Positions 18,439 to 28,747 of a DNA stretch of 64,000 nucleotides are shown one piece after another. Both the position numbers and the translations under genes were made by a program. The notes beneath the pieces are model-generated. The model had not been told where the DNA came from, did not search any database, and saw only the letters and a program-made list of their open reading frames with translations. Source of the DNA: Qipengyuania atrilutea (GTDB lineage: Bacteria; Pseudomonadota; Alphaproteobacteria; Sphingomonadales; Sphingomonadaceae). Where the stretch lies: contig NZ_JABWGV010000003.1 in assembly GCF_013370205.1 (NCBI RefSeq), forward strand, positions 186,001 to 250,000. Reading direction: 5' to 3'. Numbering within the stretch: position 1 is the stretch's first letter; every line of letters starts with the position of its first letter.

Positions 18439-18846
18439 CTACCAGTCGACCTTGCCGCGTTTCGCCTTGACCTCGCCGCGTTCCTTCTTCGCTTTGAGCC
18501 GCTTTACCTTGCCCAGCCGGTTCACGCGCGTCTTCGCGCGCCGTTTCGGCTTCGTGTGTGCCTCGCGCAGCAGAGCCTCGAGCTTGTCGCGCGCGTCGGA
18601 GCGGTTCGCCTCCTGTGTCCGGTGGCTATTCGCGGTGATGAGAAGATCGCCCGCCGCGGTCAGCTTGCTCCCCGCAATGGCGCGTAGGCGCGCGAAAACC
18701 GGCGGCGGCAGGCGCAGCTTGTAGGCGTTGACCCGCAGTAGCACGTTCGTCGCGACCTTGTTCGCGTTCTGCCCGCCCGGTCCCGATCCGGCGGTGAACT
18801 GCTCTTCGGCGAGTGCGTGCGCGCGCGAGATGAGGTCCGGGTCCAT
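18439..18846 (-). CDS. arfB: Alternative ribosome-rescue factor ArfB-like hydrolase
   Basis: A 135-residue peptidyl-tRNA hydrolase of the ArfB/YaeJ/ICT1 type that frees ribosomes stalled without a stop codon. The catalytic GGQ motif is in GSGPGGQNANK (residues 20-30) and the C-terminal tail is strongly basic (KPKRRAKTRVNRLGKVKRLK), the part that enters the empty mRNA channel. There is no codon-recognition domain, which separates it from RF1/RF2. Its start overlaps the stop of the pseudouridine synthase by one base. Confidence 0.9.
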   Translation of the reverse strand: MDPDLISRAHALAEEQFTAGSGPGGQNANKVATNVLLRVNAYKLRLPPPVFARLRAIAGSKLTAAGDLLITANSHRTQEANRSDARDKLEALLREAHTKPKRRAKTRVNRLGKVKRLKAKKERGEVKAKRGKVDW

Positions 18847-19532
18847 CAGCTGTCTCGCCAGTCGTCCGGCGATATTCCGAAGCGTGCATATTGCGGCGGC
18901 AGCGGGGCGGCCGCCTCGATCGGCGGCTTTCCGTCGCGCTGGACCGTGAGTGCGCTTGCGTGCAGCATGGTGATCGATGTGCGCGGATCGGGCTGGCCAT
19001 AGACGGGATCGCCGACTAGCGCCGCGCCCAGTCCTTCGAGCGCGTGGACCCTGATCTGATGTGTGCGGCCCGTCACCGGTGCAAATTCGACCAGCGTGAA
19101 GCCTTCGCCCCCTGTCAGCTTGCGCCAGTGCGTGATGGATGGCTTACCCGAAGGGTCGCCGACCATGCGCCATCCGCGCTCTTCCGAGCTTGTCTTCGAC
19201 AGCGGGATGTCGATCGTACCGCTTTCTTCCGCGATCGTGCCGGCGACCAAGCCGAGGTAGCGCTTCTCGACCCGCCGATCCTCGAACGCCTTCTGGAAGC
19301 GTTTGAGCGCCTTCGGGTTGCGCGCCAGTAGCAGGCAGCCGCTCGTGTCGGTATCGAGGCGGTGAACTGGGGTAGGTTCGCGCATGAAGCCGAGGCGCAG
19401 CGCATCGAGATGCGCGGCAAGGCTGATGCCGCCCCGGCGCGGCGGATCGACCGGCAGGCCCGCGGGCTTGTCGATGACCAGCGCCTCGCCGTCCTCGAAC
19501 AGGATGGACGGATGGTTTGCGCGATCGCTCAT
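18846..19532 (-). CDS. RluA-family RNA pseudouridine synthase
   Basis: A 228-residue pseudouridine synthase acting on ribosomal or transfer RNA. The catalytic aspartate is in HRLDTDTSG (about residues 58-66), followed by KRYLGLVAG and GRTHQIRVH. It has no N-terminal S4 domain, like RluA itself or TruC. The ATG overlaps the stop of the pabB-pabC gene (ATGA), so it is coupled to that gene. The exact RNA target cannot be assigned. Confidence 0.9.
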   Translation of the reverse strand: MSDRANHPSILFEDGEALVIDKPAGLPVDPPRRGGISLAAHLDALRLGFMREPTPVHRLDTDTSGCLLLARNPKALKRFQKAFEDRRVEKRYLGLVAGTIAEESGTIDIPLSKTSSEERGWRMVGDPSGKPSITHWRKLTGGEGFTLVEFAPVTGRTHQIRVHALEGLGAALVGDPVYGQPDPRTSITMLHASALTVQRDGKPPIEAAAPLPPQYARFGISPDDWRDS

Positions 19533-21373
19533 TCGCGCAGTAGCCGTGCCTTGACGAGACCGCGCAGGGCGTTCCCGATGTAGAAACTGCCGGTGAGATC
19601 GGACATGCGGACCTCTCCCTCACGCGCCTTCCCCTCCTCGAGCAAGCTATGGCGCAGCGCACCGGGCAGCAGGCCGAGCGAGGCGGTAGGCGTAACGAAA
19701 ACACCGTCCTTGCCTGGCACGAAGAGGTTCGTGATCGAACCCTCGGTAACGAGACCATCGTCGCGCACGAACAGCGCCTCGTCCGCGCCGCTTCGGATCG
19801 CCACCTCACGCGCTTCGTCGTAAAAGCCGCGATCGCTCGTTTTGTGACGCAGCCGCCAATCGCCCGGATCGACGGGCAGGGGCAGCGCAATGCACTTCGC
19901 CGGCTCGTTCCAGGAGGGCAGTTCGCCCAGCGGCGTCACCTCGATCGCGATCGCACCGATCCGCGACACCCGCATGCGAATGCGGCTCGGCACGTCGAGG
20001 TCGAAGCTCATCGCCTGCAACAGGTTGCTCGCCTCGTGCCGGTCGAACGCGATGCCGAGTTCGAGTGCGCTGGTCTTCGCGCGCTTCAGATGAAACGCCA
20101 GATGCGCGATCCCGTCGTCGGGATCGAAGTGCATGGTTTCAAGCAGGTCGACGCCGGGCGCGCAGTGATGCGGCGAGCTCTTGCGCGCAAATTCGCCCTT
20201 TACGAGGCATTCGCGCCATTCGCTGTCCTCGTCGCTAGAGCCGAGAATGGCGCTGCCGACGCCGAGTACCGCCTTGCCGCGGTGGTTCTCGATCGGCGTC
20301 AGGCGCAGCGTGCGGATCGCGACGTTGAAAGCCGCGTCGCGATTCGCATCGATACGCCCGATCGCGCCGCAATAAGGACCCCGCGCATCGCGCTCCGCCT
20401 CGTCGATCAGTTCCAAGGCGCGGATCTTGGGCGCGCCGGTGATCGAGCCGCAGGGAAACAGCGCCCGCACAAGGTCTACCGGGCCATGACCTTCGGACAG
20501 CGCCGCCGTCACGCCGGTCACCATCTGGTGCACCGTCGGATAGCTTTCGATGGCGAAAGGTTCTTCGACCCCCACGCTGCCGGGCTCGGCCACGCGCGAC
20601 AGATCGTTGCGTAGCAGATCCACGATCATCAGGTTTTCCGCGCGGTCCTTTTCCGAGGTGGCGAGTTCTTCGGCTAGCGCGGCGTCCTCTTCCGGATCGT
20701 CCGAGCGGGGCCGCGTGCCTTTCATCGGCTTCGCGCGGATCTTGCCGTCTTTGAGCGAGACGAACAGTTCCGGCGAAAGGCTGAGGAGCCAGTGCGACCC
20801 GTCGAAGATCAGCCCGCCGTAACCGGCCCGCGCCGCCGGACGCAGCGTGCGGTAGAGCGCGAGCGGATCGCCGGTGTAACCGCCGGCCAGCGGCAGGGTG
20901 TAATTGACCTGGTAGATATCGCCGCTGCGGATCGCCTGCTTCAGTCTGGCGATGGCCGAGCGGTACTCAGCGATGCCGACCTGCGGTTCAAGCGGGCCGA
21001 GCGAGGGCCGAAGCGCGCCTTTCGCCGCATGATCGTCCAGCCACGCGGATACGTCGGCGGCAGGAATGCGCTGCGGCTCTTCGAACAGGCCGAACCAGAC
21101 GAGCGGACCGCTCGCCCCGGTCCGCCGCGGGGCAAGCGGCATGAGCCGTTCTTCCAGCGCTAGCCCTGCTTCATAGGCAATATAGCCTGCAAGCGATCCG
21201 CCGTTCTCGCCGAGCGCGGCGTAAGCCTCATCGAGGATGCGGACGACCTCGTCGGGGCGGCGTGCGACGAAAACGCGCGACGGCTTCGTGTAAAGCAGCG
21301 CATCGCTGGCGCCGCTCGCACGGGCGTCGTCCAGCAATACCATCGGGGCGTCCACAGCCATCCGAACTGCCAT
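19529..21373 (-). CDS. pabB: Aminodeoxychorismate synthase component I fused to 4-amino-4-deoxychorismate lyase
   Basis: A 614-residue two-domain protein for p-aminobenzoate, hence folate, synthesis. Residues 1 to about 390 are the PabB chorismate-binding domain with GDIYQVNYTLPL, KPMKGTRPR and the CGSITGAPKIRA motif. Residues about 400-614 are a PabC-like fold-type IV PLP lyase ending in NALRGLVKARLL. The fusion is common in alphaproteobacteria. I use the ATG at 21373; the 90 residues upstream in frame look like non-coding translation. It starts 147 bases from the divergent HerA-like gene and is coupled to the downstream pseudouridine synthase. Confidence 0.92.
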   Translation of the reverse strand: MAVRMAVDAPMVLLDDARASGASDALLYTKPSRVFVARRPDEVVRILDEAYAALGENGGSLAGYIAYEAGLALEERLMPLAPRRTGASGPLVWFGLFEEPQRIPAADVSAWLDDHAAKGALRPSLGPLEPQVGIAEYRSAIARLKQAIRSGDIYQVNYTLPLAGGYTGDPLALYRTLRPAARAGYGGLIFDGSHWLLSLSPELFVSLKDGKIRAKPMKGTRPRSDDPEEDAALAEELATSEKDRAENLMIVDLLRNDLSRVAEPGSVGVEEPFAIESYPTVHQMVTGVTAALSEGHGPVDLVRALFPCGSITGAPKIRALELIDEAERDARGPYCGAIGRIDANRDAAFNVAIRTLRLTPIENHRGKAVLGVGSAILGSSDEDSEWRECLVKGEFARKSSPHHCAPGVDLLETMHFDPDDGIAHLAFHLKRAKTSALELGIAFDRHEASNLLQAMSFDLDVPSRIRMRVSRIGAIAIEVTPLGELPSWNEPAKCIALPLPVDPGDWRLRHKTSDRGFYDEAREVAIRSGADEALFVRDDGLVTEGSITNLFVPGKDGVFVTPTASLGLLPGALRHSLLEEGKAREGEVRMSDLTGSFYIGNALRGLVKARLLRE

Positions 21374-21520
21374 AATGCGCCCTCGCGGAATTGGAACAGG
21401 CAAATGCCCCGCCGACCGTTCCTGCCAGGCATGGCGCGCTTCCCGCACCTTGCCGCTTGACCCGCGGACCGGCGTTGCGCCAGTGAACGCGGCGGACAGC
21501 AAAGCGGTCGGGGACGGGCA

Positions 21521-23047
21521 ATGACGGATATTTTCTTGGGTCTGGGCGAGAACGGGGGGCGGCAGACGCTCGACCTGTCGCGGGCGAACCGCCACGGTCT
21601 GATCGCCGGCGCGACCGGAACCGGGAAGACGGTAACGCTGCAAGGGCTCGCGGAAAGTTTCTCCGCCGAAGGTGTCCCGGTGTTCGTGGCGGACGTGAAG
21701 AGCGATCTGTCGGGTATCGCCATGCCGGGTTCACCGACGTTCAAGCACGCGGGAAGCCTGGAAAAGCGCGCGGAGGAACTGGGCATGGAGGACTATGCCT
21801 ATTCCGACAATCCGGTGGTGTTCTGGGATCTTTACGGAGAGCAGGGCCACCCCATCCGCACCACGGTCAGCGAGATGGGTCCGCTCCTGCTGTCCCGGTT
21901 GCTCGATCTCAACGAAACGCAGGAGGGCGTACTGCAGATCGTCTTCCGCTATGCCGACGACAACGGCCTGCTGCTGCTGAACTTCGCGGATCTTCATGCC
22001 ATCCTGCTGTTCGCCGCGCAGAACGCCAAGGAGCTGTCCGCACGGTACGGTAATGTTTCGAAACAGTCGGTCGGCGCGATCCAGCGCCAGCTTTTGAGCT
22101 TCGAGGCGCAGGGCGCGGACCGCTTCTTCGGCGAACCTGCGCTCGAGATGAACGACTTCATCCGCACCGATGAGAACGGGCGCGGCATCGTCAACGTACT
22201 GGCGGCGGACCGGCTTATGCGCTCGCCCAAGCTCTACGCGACCTTCCTGCTGTGGCTACTGGCCGAATTGTTCGAAACGCTGCCCGAGGTCGGCGATCCG
22301 GAAAAGCCTAAGCTCGTGTTCTTCTTCGACGAGGCACACTTGCTGTTCGACGATGCGCCCAAGGCTCTCGAAGACAAGATCGAGCAGGTCGTCCGCCTGA
22401 TCCGCTCCAAGGGTGTGGGTGTCTATTTCGTGACGCAGAACCCGATCGACATTCCCGAGGAGGTGGCGGGCCAGCTCGGCAACCGGGTGCAGCACGCGCT
22501 GCGTGCCTTCACGCCGCGCGACACGAAGGCGATCAAGGCCGCCGCCGACACCTTCCGGATCAATCCCGACCTCGACGTGGAGGAGGCGATTACCGAGCTT
22601 CGCGTCGGCGAGGCGCTGGTCAGCACCCTGATGGCCGACGGCGCGCCGTCGGTCGTGCAGCGCACGCTGATCAAGCCGCCGCGCAGCCGCCTTGGCCCGG
22701 TTACGGCGAAGGAACGCGCGATCATCCAGTCGGTCAGCGCGCTCGAGGGAAAGTACGACGAGGAAGTGGACCGCGAAAGCGCCGCCGAAATCCTCGAAGC
22801 GAAAGCCGCCGATGCCCAAGCGACCGCGCAAGAGGTCGCCAAGAATGGCCGCGAGGAAGTCGAGAAGCGCGAGCGCAAATCGCCCTCGCTATGGGAAAAG
22901 GCGGGCAAGGGCGCGGCGCGCGCGGCGGCGGGATCGGTCGCTTCGATCGCGGTTGCCGCCGTGCTCGGCAAGAAATCGAGCGCCGATCCGATCCGCACCG
23001 GCGCCACCGCCTTCGTGCGCAACATCCTAGGCGGATTGATGCGCTAG
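21521..23047 (+). CDS. HerA-like ATPase (DUF853 family)
   Basis: A 508-residue FtsK/HerA-superfamily ATPase of the YjgR/DUF853 group. Walker A is [12 protein letters not shown] (about residues 29-40), Walker B is [13 protein letters not shown] (about 265-277), and the sensor region [20 protein letters not shown] follows. The C-terminal 100 residues are charged and helical, then Ala/Gly-rich. Members are found widely but their function is not established; a role in DNA or RNA transactions is inferred from the fold. Confidence 0.88.
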   Translation: MTDIFLGLGENGGRQTLDLSRANRHGLIAGATGTGKTVTLQGLAESFSAEGVPVFVADVKSDLSGIAMPGSPTFKHAGSLEKRAEELGMEDYAYSDNPVVFWDLYGEQGHPIRTTVSEMGPLLLSRLLDLNETQEGVLQIVFRYADDNGLLLLNFADLHAILLFAAQNAKELSARYGNVSKQSVGAIQRQLLSFEAQGADRFFGEPALEMNDFIRTDENGRGIVNVLAADRLMRSPKLYATFLLWLLAELFETLPEVGDPEKPKLVFFFDEAHLLFDDAPKALEDKIEQVVRLIRSKGVGVYFVTQNPIDIPEEVAGQLGNRVQHALRAFTPRDTKAIKAAADTFRINPDLDVEEAITELRVGEALVSTLMADGAPSVVQRTLIKPPRSRLGPVTAKERAIIQSVSALEGKYDEEVDRESAAEILEAKAADAQATAQEVAKNGREEVEKRERKSPSLWEKAGKGAARAAAGSVASIAVAAVLGKKSSADPIRTGATAFVRNILGGLMR

Positions 23048-23064
23048 GCGCTAAACCGGCGAGA

Positions 23065-24870
23065 TCAGAGCGGCAGGCATTCCCGTTCGAGCCATTCGAG
23101 GTCCGCTCCATCGAGCTGCGGTGCGAGAGTTTCGCGCACCTCTGCGTGATAGTCGTTCCACCACTGAATCTCGGTCGGCGTCAGCATCGACTTCTCGACC
23201 AGCCTGCGGTCGAGCGGAACCAGCGTCAGCGTTTCGAAGGCGAGATATTTGCCTTCCGAACCCTCGATCTGCGCATCGACGCACAGCACCAAATTCTCGA
23301 TCCGGATGCCGTATTCGCCGGCCTTGTAGTAGCCCGGCTCGTTCGACAGGATCATACCTTCGCGAAGCGGCGTTTCCGTGCCGGGAAATGCGCCGCCGGG
23401 CTTGGAAATGCGCTGCGGCCCCTCGTGCACGGAGAGGTAGCTGCCGACGCCGTGGCCGGTGCCGTGGCCGTAATCGACGCCTGCTTTCCACAGATGAATG
23501 CGCGCCAGCGCGTCGAGTGCGCCGCCGGTCGTCTCGTCCGGGAAGGTCGCCAGCGCCAGTTCGATGTGACCTTTTAGGACGCGGGTGTTGCGGTCGATCA
23601 TTTCCGCTGTCGGCTCGCCGGGACCGACCCAGACGGTGCGCGTTATGTCGGTCGTGCCGTCGAGATACTGACCGCCCGAATCGCACAGATAGATGCTGGA
23701 CGGCGGGATCGGGATGTTGCTGTCCTCGTCCACCTTGTAGTGCGGCAGGGCGGCATGGCCCGCAGCGGCGCTGATCGTGTCGAAGCTCGTGTCTTTGAGG
23801 TCTGCGCTGAGTCCGCGGAACTCGCGCAGCTTGGCGGCGGCGCCGAGCTCGTCCACCTCGCCCGAGGGCGCGTTCTCTTCGATCCAGCGCAGATACTTGA
23901 CCATCGCCGCTCCGTCGCGGGCCTGCGCGTCGCGGTGGCCTTGCTGTTCTTCGGGCGTTTTGATTGCCTTGGGCAGTACGGCAGGGTCGGCATCGTGCAC
24001 GACCTTCGCGCCGCCTTGCTCGAGCGCGCGGCAGATGCCCGCCACCGCGTGTTTCGGATCGACCGCCACGGTCTTGCCCTTGAGGCTCGCCAGCGCCGGT
24101 TCGAAGTCGCTCCGCTCGCGCACGCTGACCGCATTGCCTAGGTGCTTGGTCAGTTCGGGAGTCACCTTCTCGGGCGCGATGAACAGTTCCGCCGTGCCGT
24201 CGGCATGGGCGAGAATATAGGACAGCGCGACCGGCGTATTCGCGATGTCCGCGCCGCGCATGTTGAGGACCCAGGCGACGGAATCGAGCGCGGTTATGAC
24301 CGTCGCATCGTAGCCTTCTTCCTTGAGCCAGTCGGCGATCTCGGCGCGCTTGTCCGCGCTGGAACGTCCGGCGAAGCGGTCCTCGTGCGGAACCGCGACC
24401 GCGCCGCTCGGTTCGGGGCGGTCGGCCCAGACAGCATCGATCGGATTGCCGTCCACCGCGACGAGTTCGATGCCCTTCTTGGCGAAGAGCTTCTCCGCCT
24501 CTTCCGCCCATTCGACGCCGTGCAGCCATGCATCGTAGCCAATGCGAGCGCCTTTCGCGGCATTGGCGGCGATCCACTTGGCGGGCGAGGTCTTGGGCAC
24601 ATCCTCGTAGTCGTAAAGCTTGCCGTCGACCTGCTCGCGCACCTGCACAGTGTAGCGCCCGTCGGTGAACATCGCGGCCTTGTCCTTCAGCACGACCGCG
24701 CTGCCCGCGCTCCCGCCGAAGCCGGTGAGCCATTGAAGGCGCTGCGCGTAGGAGCCAACGTATTCGCTCATGTGCTCGTCCGAAATGGGCACGACGAAAC
24801 CGTCGAGGCCGCGCTTTTCGAGTTCGGTGCGGAGCGCATCGAGGCGCGCTTCGTGGGTCTGCATCAGCAT
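23065..24870 (-). CDS. M24B aminopeptidase P family protein
   Basis: A 601-residue metal-dependent Xaa-Pro aminopeptidase of the long, three-domain type. The two N-terminal creatinase-like domains are followed by the pita-bread catalytic domain with ligands in DGTTDITRT (Asp pair), HGTGHGVG (His) and LSNEPGYYKAGEYGIRIEN (Glu, Glu). Length matches eukaryote-like APP1 enzymes. The start at 24870 or the ATG two codons later (MQTHEARL) are both possible. It converges with the HerA-like gene, stops 17 bases apart. Confidence 0.92.
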   Translation of the reverse strand: MLMQTHEARLDALRTELEKRGLDGFVVPISDEHMSEYVGSYAQRLQWLTGFGGSAGSAVVLKDKAAMFTDGRYTVQVREQVDGKLYDYEDVPKTSPAKWIAANAAKGARIGYDAWLHGVEWAEEAEKLFAKKGIELVAVDGNPIDAVWADRPEPSGAVAVPHEDRFAGRSSADKRAEIADWLKEEGYDATVITALDSVAWVLNMRGADIANTPVALSYILAHADGTAELFIAPEKVTPELTKHLGNAVSVRERSDFEPALASLKGKTVAVDPKHAVAGICRALEQGGAKVVHDADPAVLPKAIKTPEEQQGHRDAQARDGAAMVKYLRWIEENAPSGEVDELGAAAKLREFRGLSADLKDTSFDTISAAAGHAALPHYKVDEDSNIPIPPSSIYLCDSGGQYLDGTTDITRTVWVGPGEPTAEMIDRNTRVLKGHIELALATFPDETTGGALDALARIHLWKAGVDYGHGTGHGVGSYLSVHEGPQRISKPGGAFPGTETPLREGMILSNEPGYYKAGEYGIRIENLVLCVDAQIEGSEGKYLAFETLTLVPLDRRLVEKSMLTPTEIQWWNDYHAEVRETLAPQLDGADLEWLERECLPL

Positions 24871-24985
24871 ATCATCGATCCTAATCTGGCGTTTGCGCGG
24901 TGCGCTGGTAAAAGCGGGGCCGCAACGTTAATTCCATGCCTTCATACATAGCAGCTGCGGGCCGCTTTCAACAGGGATACTCGCC

Positions 24986-27136
24986 GTGAAACTTGCAAGC
25001 CTTGCCGCATGGGCAATCCTGTCCGCGGCGGCCGCCGCCCCGGCAGCAGCACAATCTTCCAGGGACCAGACCGACTTGACCGACACAAACGCCGCTCCGC
25101 CCGTCGCCGAGAAGCGCGACTACGAATACACGCGCCACGGCATCACGATTTCCGATCCGTATCACTGGATGAAGGACCCGTCGTACCCGACGATCGACGA
25201 CGAGGATGTACTGAACCACCTCAAGGCAGAGAACGCCTATTTCGAAGCGAAGATGGCGCCGCACCAGGCGCTCATCGACACGCTCTTCGAAGAGATGAAG
25301 GGCCGCGTCAAAGAGGATGACAGCTCGGTTCCGCAGAAGGACGGCGACTATCTTTACTGGACCGAGTTCGAGGAAGGTAAGGAATACCGCCTGTGGTACC
25401 GCCGCCCGGTAGCAGGCGGCGAGCGCGAGCTCATGCTCGACGAGAACGCGCTGGCCGAAGGGAAGGAATATTTCCGCCTCGGCGCGATCTCGGTCAGCAA
25501 CAACGACAAGCTGCTCGCCTATTCCTACGACGACAACGGGTCGGAGCGTTTCCTCGCCCGGATCAAGAACCTCGAGACCGGTGAGCTTCTGGAGGACGAG
25601 ATACCCGAGACGCTGTCCGGCCTCGTATGGGTCGCGAACGACAGCGCACTCGTTTATGGCAAGGCGAACGAGAACTGGCGCGTGGACAACGCGCGCCTGC
25701 ACCGGCTCGGCACGCCCGTGTCCGAAGATGTCGAAATTTACAAGGAGGCTGACGAGGGCTTCCGGGTCGGCACGGGCCTCAACGCGCAGGAGGACTGGCT
25801 GGTTATCGCCACCGGCGACAACGAGACGAGCGAAGTCCGGCTCGTGCGGGCTGACGATCCGACCGGCGAGCAGATCCTCGTGAAGCCGCGGCAGAAGGGC
25901 GTGGAATACAGCGTCGATGTGCGCGACGATGAGATCTTCGTCTACACCAATGACGAGCATGTGAATTTCCGCCTCGCCCGCGCGCCCCTGTCCGCGCCCG
26001 GCGACTGGCAGACGGTCATTCCCGGATCGGACGCATTCTACCTGACCGGGTTCGACCTGTTCAAGGATTTCTACGTCACCGAAGGCCGCCTCGAAGGGCT
26101 CGATCAGGTACAGATTCGCTCCTACGGCGATGCGTCGCAGGTGAAGCCCATCGCCTTTCCCGAAGCGAGCTACTCCACCGGCCTCGGAAACAATTCCGAA
26201 TACGACGTCGACAAGCTGCGGCTGAGCTACGAGAGCATGGTCACGCCCGCCACGGTCTACGACTACCACCTTGCGACCGGCGAGCTTGAAACGCTGAAGG
26301 TTCAGGAAATCCCGAGCGGCTACGACGCGGACCTCTACAAGACGGAGCGGCTGACGGTCACCGCGCGCGACGGGACCAAGGTTCCGGTCAGCGTCGTGAT
26401 GCGGAAAGACCGGCCGATGGGCGGTCCGCTGCACCTTTATTCCTACGGCGCTTACGGCATCGCGACCGAGCCGCGCTTCTCCACCAGCGTCCTCAGCCTC
26501 GTCGATCGCGGCGTCGCCTATGCCAATGCACATATCCGGGGCGGCGACGATCTGGGCCGCAACTGGTATCTGCAAGGCAAGCTTAACGAGCGGACCAACA
26601 CCTTCAACGACTTCGTCGACGTCGCGAAGGGACTGATCGCCGAGGGCTATACCGACAAGGGCAAAATCAGCATTTCGGGCGGCAGCGCGGGCGGCGAACT
26701 CATGGGCGCGGTCATCAACACCGATCCTGAGCTATGGGGCGCGGTCGCGGCGCATGTCCCCTTCGTCGATGTCTTGAGTACCATGCTCGACGAAAGCCTG
26801 CCGCTGACGCCGGGCGAATGGCCCGAATGGGGCAATCCGATCGAGAGCAAACAGGCCTTCGCCTATATCCTCAGCTACTCGCCCTACGATCAGGTGGTTG
26901 CCCAAGACTATCCGCCGATGCTGGTCACCGCCGGCCTCAACGATCCGCGCGTTACCTATTGGGAGCCGGCGAAGTGGGTCGCGAAGCTGCGCGAATACAA
27001 GACCGACGACAACACGCTGCTGCTCAAGACCAACATGGGCGCGGGCCACGGGGGCAAGTCGGGCCGCTTCCGCAGGCTCTACGAGCAGGCGGAGGAATTC
27101 GCGTTCCTGCTGACGCAGCTCGGGGTCGAGGATTGA
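24986..27136 (+). CDS. ptrB: S9A serine peptidase, oligopeptidase B-like, exported
   Basis: A 716-residue prolyl-oligopeptidase-family enzyme. A signal peptide ends in APAAAQ, so it is likely periplasmic. The N-terminal half is the beta-propeller; the C-terminal alpha/beta hydrolase holds Ser567 in SGGSAGGELMG, Asp653 in GLNDPRVTYW and His688 in GAGHGGKSG. The GGSAGG form and the DPRVxYWEPAKW segment match oligopeptidase B (cleavage after basic residues) better than prolyl oligopeptidase. Its stop overlaps the TTG start of the next gene. Confidence 0.9.
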   Translation: MKLASLAAWAILSAAAAAPAAAQSSRDQTDLTDTNAAPPVAEKRDYEYTRHGITISDPYHWMKDPSYPTIDDEDVLNHLKAENAYFEAKMAPHQALIDTLFEEMKGRVKEDDSSVPQKDGDYLYWTEFEEGKEYRLWYRRPVAGGERELMLDENALAEGKEYFRLGAISVSNNDKLLAYSYDDNGSERFLARIKNLETGELLEDEIPETLSGLVWVANDSALVYGKANENWRVDNARLHRLGTPVSEDVEIYKEADEGFRVGTGLNAQEDWLVIATGDNETSEVRLVRADDPTGEQILVKPRQKGVEYSVDVRDDEIFVYTNDEHVNFRLARAPLSAPGDWQTVIPGSDAFYLTGFDLFKDFYVTEGRLEGLDQVQIRSYGDASQVKPIAFPEASYSTGLGNNSEYDVDKLRLSYESMVTPATVYDYHLATGELETLKVQEIPSGYDADLYKTERLTVTARDGTKVPVSVVMRKDRPMGGPLHLYSYGAYGIATEPRFSTSVLSLVDRGVAYANAHIRGGDDLGRNWYLQGKLNERTNTFNDFVDVAKGLIAEGYTDKGKISISGGSAGGELMGAVINTDPELWGAVAAHVPFVDVLSTMLDESLPLTPGEWPEWGNPIESKQAFAYILSYSPYDQVVAQDYPPMLVTAGLNDPRVTYWEPAKWVAKLREYKTDDNTLLLKTNMGAGHGGKSGRFRRLYEQAEEFAFLLTQLGVED

Positions 27137-27528
27137 GCGCCAGCTACTCGCGCAGCTTCACCGCCGAGGCCGAGCACATCGACGAACTCGGCCACGTGAA
27201 CAACACGGTGTGGCTCGCGTGGGTGCAGGACATGGCGACCGAGCACTGGAACGCCGTCGCCGCGCCCGAGCACCGCGCGGCCTTCGTCTGGGTCGTGACC
27301 CGGCACGAGATCGACTACCGCGGCAACATAGGCGAGGGCGAGCGGGTGGAGGCGACGACCTACATCCCCGACCCGCCGCGCGGCGCCCGCTTCGACCGCT
27401 GCGTCGACTTCCGAGATGAGGGCGGCAAAGTCATCGTCTCCGCGCGGAGCACTTGGGCGATGATCGACCGCGATACCGGCCGCCTGACCCGCATCAGAGA
27501 CGACCACGCCGCGCCGTTTTTGGATTAA
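27133..27528 (+). CDS. 4-hydroxybenzoyl-CoA thioesterase-type acyl-CoA thioesterase
   Basis: A 131-residue hotdog thioesterase of the YbgC/FadM group. It starts with TTG at 27133, overlapping the peptidase stop as TTGA, a choice supported by the coupling and the immediate conserved sequence. The motif HIDELGHVNNTVWLAWVQD includes the catalytic Asp-x-x-Gly-His-Val-Asn pattern. Co-transcription with the peptidase is likely; no functional link is known. Confidence 0.88.
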   Translation: MSASYSRSFTAEAEHIDELGHVNNTVWLAWVQDMATEHWNAVAAPEHRAAFVWVVTRHEIDYRGNIGEGERVEATTYIPDPPRGARFDRCVDFRDEGGKVIVSARSTWAMIDRDTGRLTRIRDDHAAPFLD

Positions 27529-27706
27529 CGGCTAGGCCAGCCTTTGCGAGGCCTCGAAATATTAGTTTCGTAGTCATAACCGCGGCATTGTCCGCTTCGA
27601 TTTCAAGCGCCGTCCGGCAACCGGGGGAATGACCTAAATTGGGTTCGGATTTGTCTGTCCACTAGTCTCCAGGATTGGGGTGGTTAGCGGACTAGAGCAT
27701 CTCAGC

Positions 27707-28084
27707 TCAAAGGGTGATCAGGAGTAGTTCTCTGCCACCTTGTGGGACGCCCACAAAAGTATCGGGCACCCCGACCACCTCGTAGATATCATACGACTTA
27801 TCGGCCGATGATATCGTCTCAAAGTATGCGAAGGTTAGATCATAGTCGACGTTAATTTGTGAAGAGACTGCGCTGGCGTGTTCGTATGGAAAAGTGGGCT
27901 TAGGCGAAGCGACGACCTTAGACGCTTCCGCATAGAGCGATGAACGCATCGAAATCTGTTGAAACTTAGCGGTCTGACCGGGAGCCTCTTGTTTCGAACA
28001 TGACGCAGTAAACACTGTCGAGATGAGTAGAGCTGCTGCAAATCCTCGCCGAATTTTTGGGTAAAGCCCTTTATCCGAGTGCAT
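27707..28084 (-). CDS. Hypothetical lipoprotein
   Basis: A 125-residue protein with an N-terminal basic stretch and a hydrophobic signal ending in a lipobox TASC (Cys29), so probably a membrane-anchored lipoprotein. The mature part has no domain I know. It has lower GC than the core genes to its left and lies at the left end of the degraded island. A 13-base sequence (gggtggttagcgg) occurs on both sides of it, at 27678 and 28196. Confidence 0.5.
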   Translation of the reverse strand: MHSDKGLYPKIRRGFAAALLISTVFTASCSKQEAPGQTAKFQQISMRSSLYAEASKVVASPKPTFPYEHASAVSSQINVDYDLTFAYFETISSADKSYDIYEVVGVPDTFVGVPQGGRELLLITL

Positions 28085-28246
28085 TCGAGTAGCTTATAGG
28101 CTTTGATCCTTAGGTCGACAATTTCCGTAGTCGGGTCGCTAGTTGCTGGTCTGCTCCTGGCATGTCTCCAACTCGGTAAGAGCGTCACGAGATGCGGGTG
28201 GTTAGCGGTCACTACTTCATGGAGCTCATCGCCGCCGCGAAATGAA

Positions 28247-28501
28247 CTACAGGGCATTTAGCGCGTGACGAGCATGGACCTGTAAGGTGAACGAACCTAG
28301 GCCACTCCTACTTATTTGGGCTAGGAGTTCGCCCTCTTTGTCGTTAATTCGAAGCTTGGCGTTCATATCGAGTGGGATGGCGATAGACTCGCTGCCGAGC
28401 TCCTCAAAATCGGGATAATTTCCTGCGTATATGCCGAAGCGCTCTCCGTTCCACTCGACCTGATATAAATTGAAGTCCTCGACCTCTTGTTTGCCGAGCA
28501 A
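28247..28501 (-). CDS. Hypothetical protein, possibly N-terminally truncated
   Basis: An 84-residue frame from a TTG at 28501. The sequence DFNLYQVEWNGERFGIYAGN followed by PDFEELG has the look of a real protein. In the same frame upstream the translation continues without a stop through SACGAEDPKKCAETFCLP, which reads like the cysteine-containing N-terminal part of a secreted protein, but I find no good start or signal peptide before it. It may be the remnant of a longer gene disrupted at the start of the McrB-like locus. Confidence 0.4.
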   Translation of the reverse strand: MLGKQEVEDFNLYQVEWNGERFGIYAGNYPDFEELGSESIAIPLDMNAKLRINDKEGELLAQISRSGLGSFTLQVHARHALNAL

Positions 28502-28747
28502 ACTAGATTGCGAAGGCAGGCAGAACGTTTCGGCGCACTTCTTCGGGTCTTCGGCACCGCAAGCGGATTGCCCTGAAGCCTGTCGAGCGTGCCCTCGCTT
28601 GCCTCGATCTGTTCGAGTTCCAGGCGGCGAGATTTCATTACGTGCCGCTCCTCAGTACACCCTCCCGGCTCGAAAATCAGGCAAGTAGTCGAAGATGCGG
28701 CTGGATCAACACGAAGAAATTTGGAACAGTCATACGGGAGTGTATCG

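Noticed and set aside
24968-26575. 535-codon minus-strand frame opposite the S9 peptidase
   Set aside because: Shadow of a clear S9A gene with catalytic triad; no motifs of its own.
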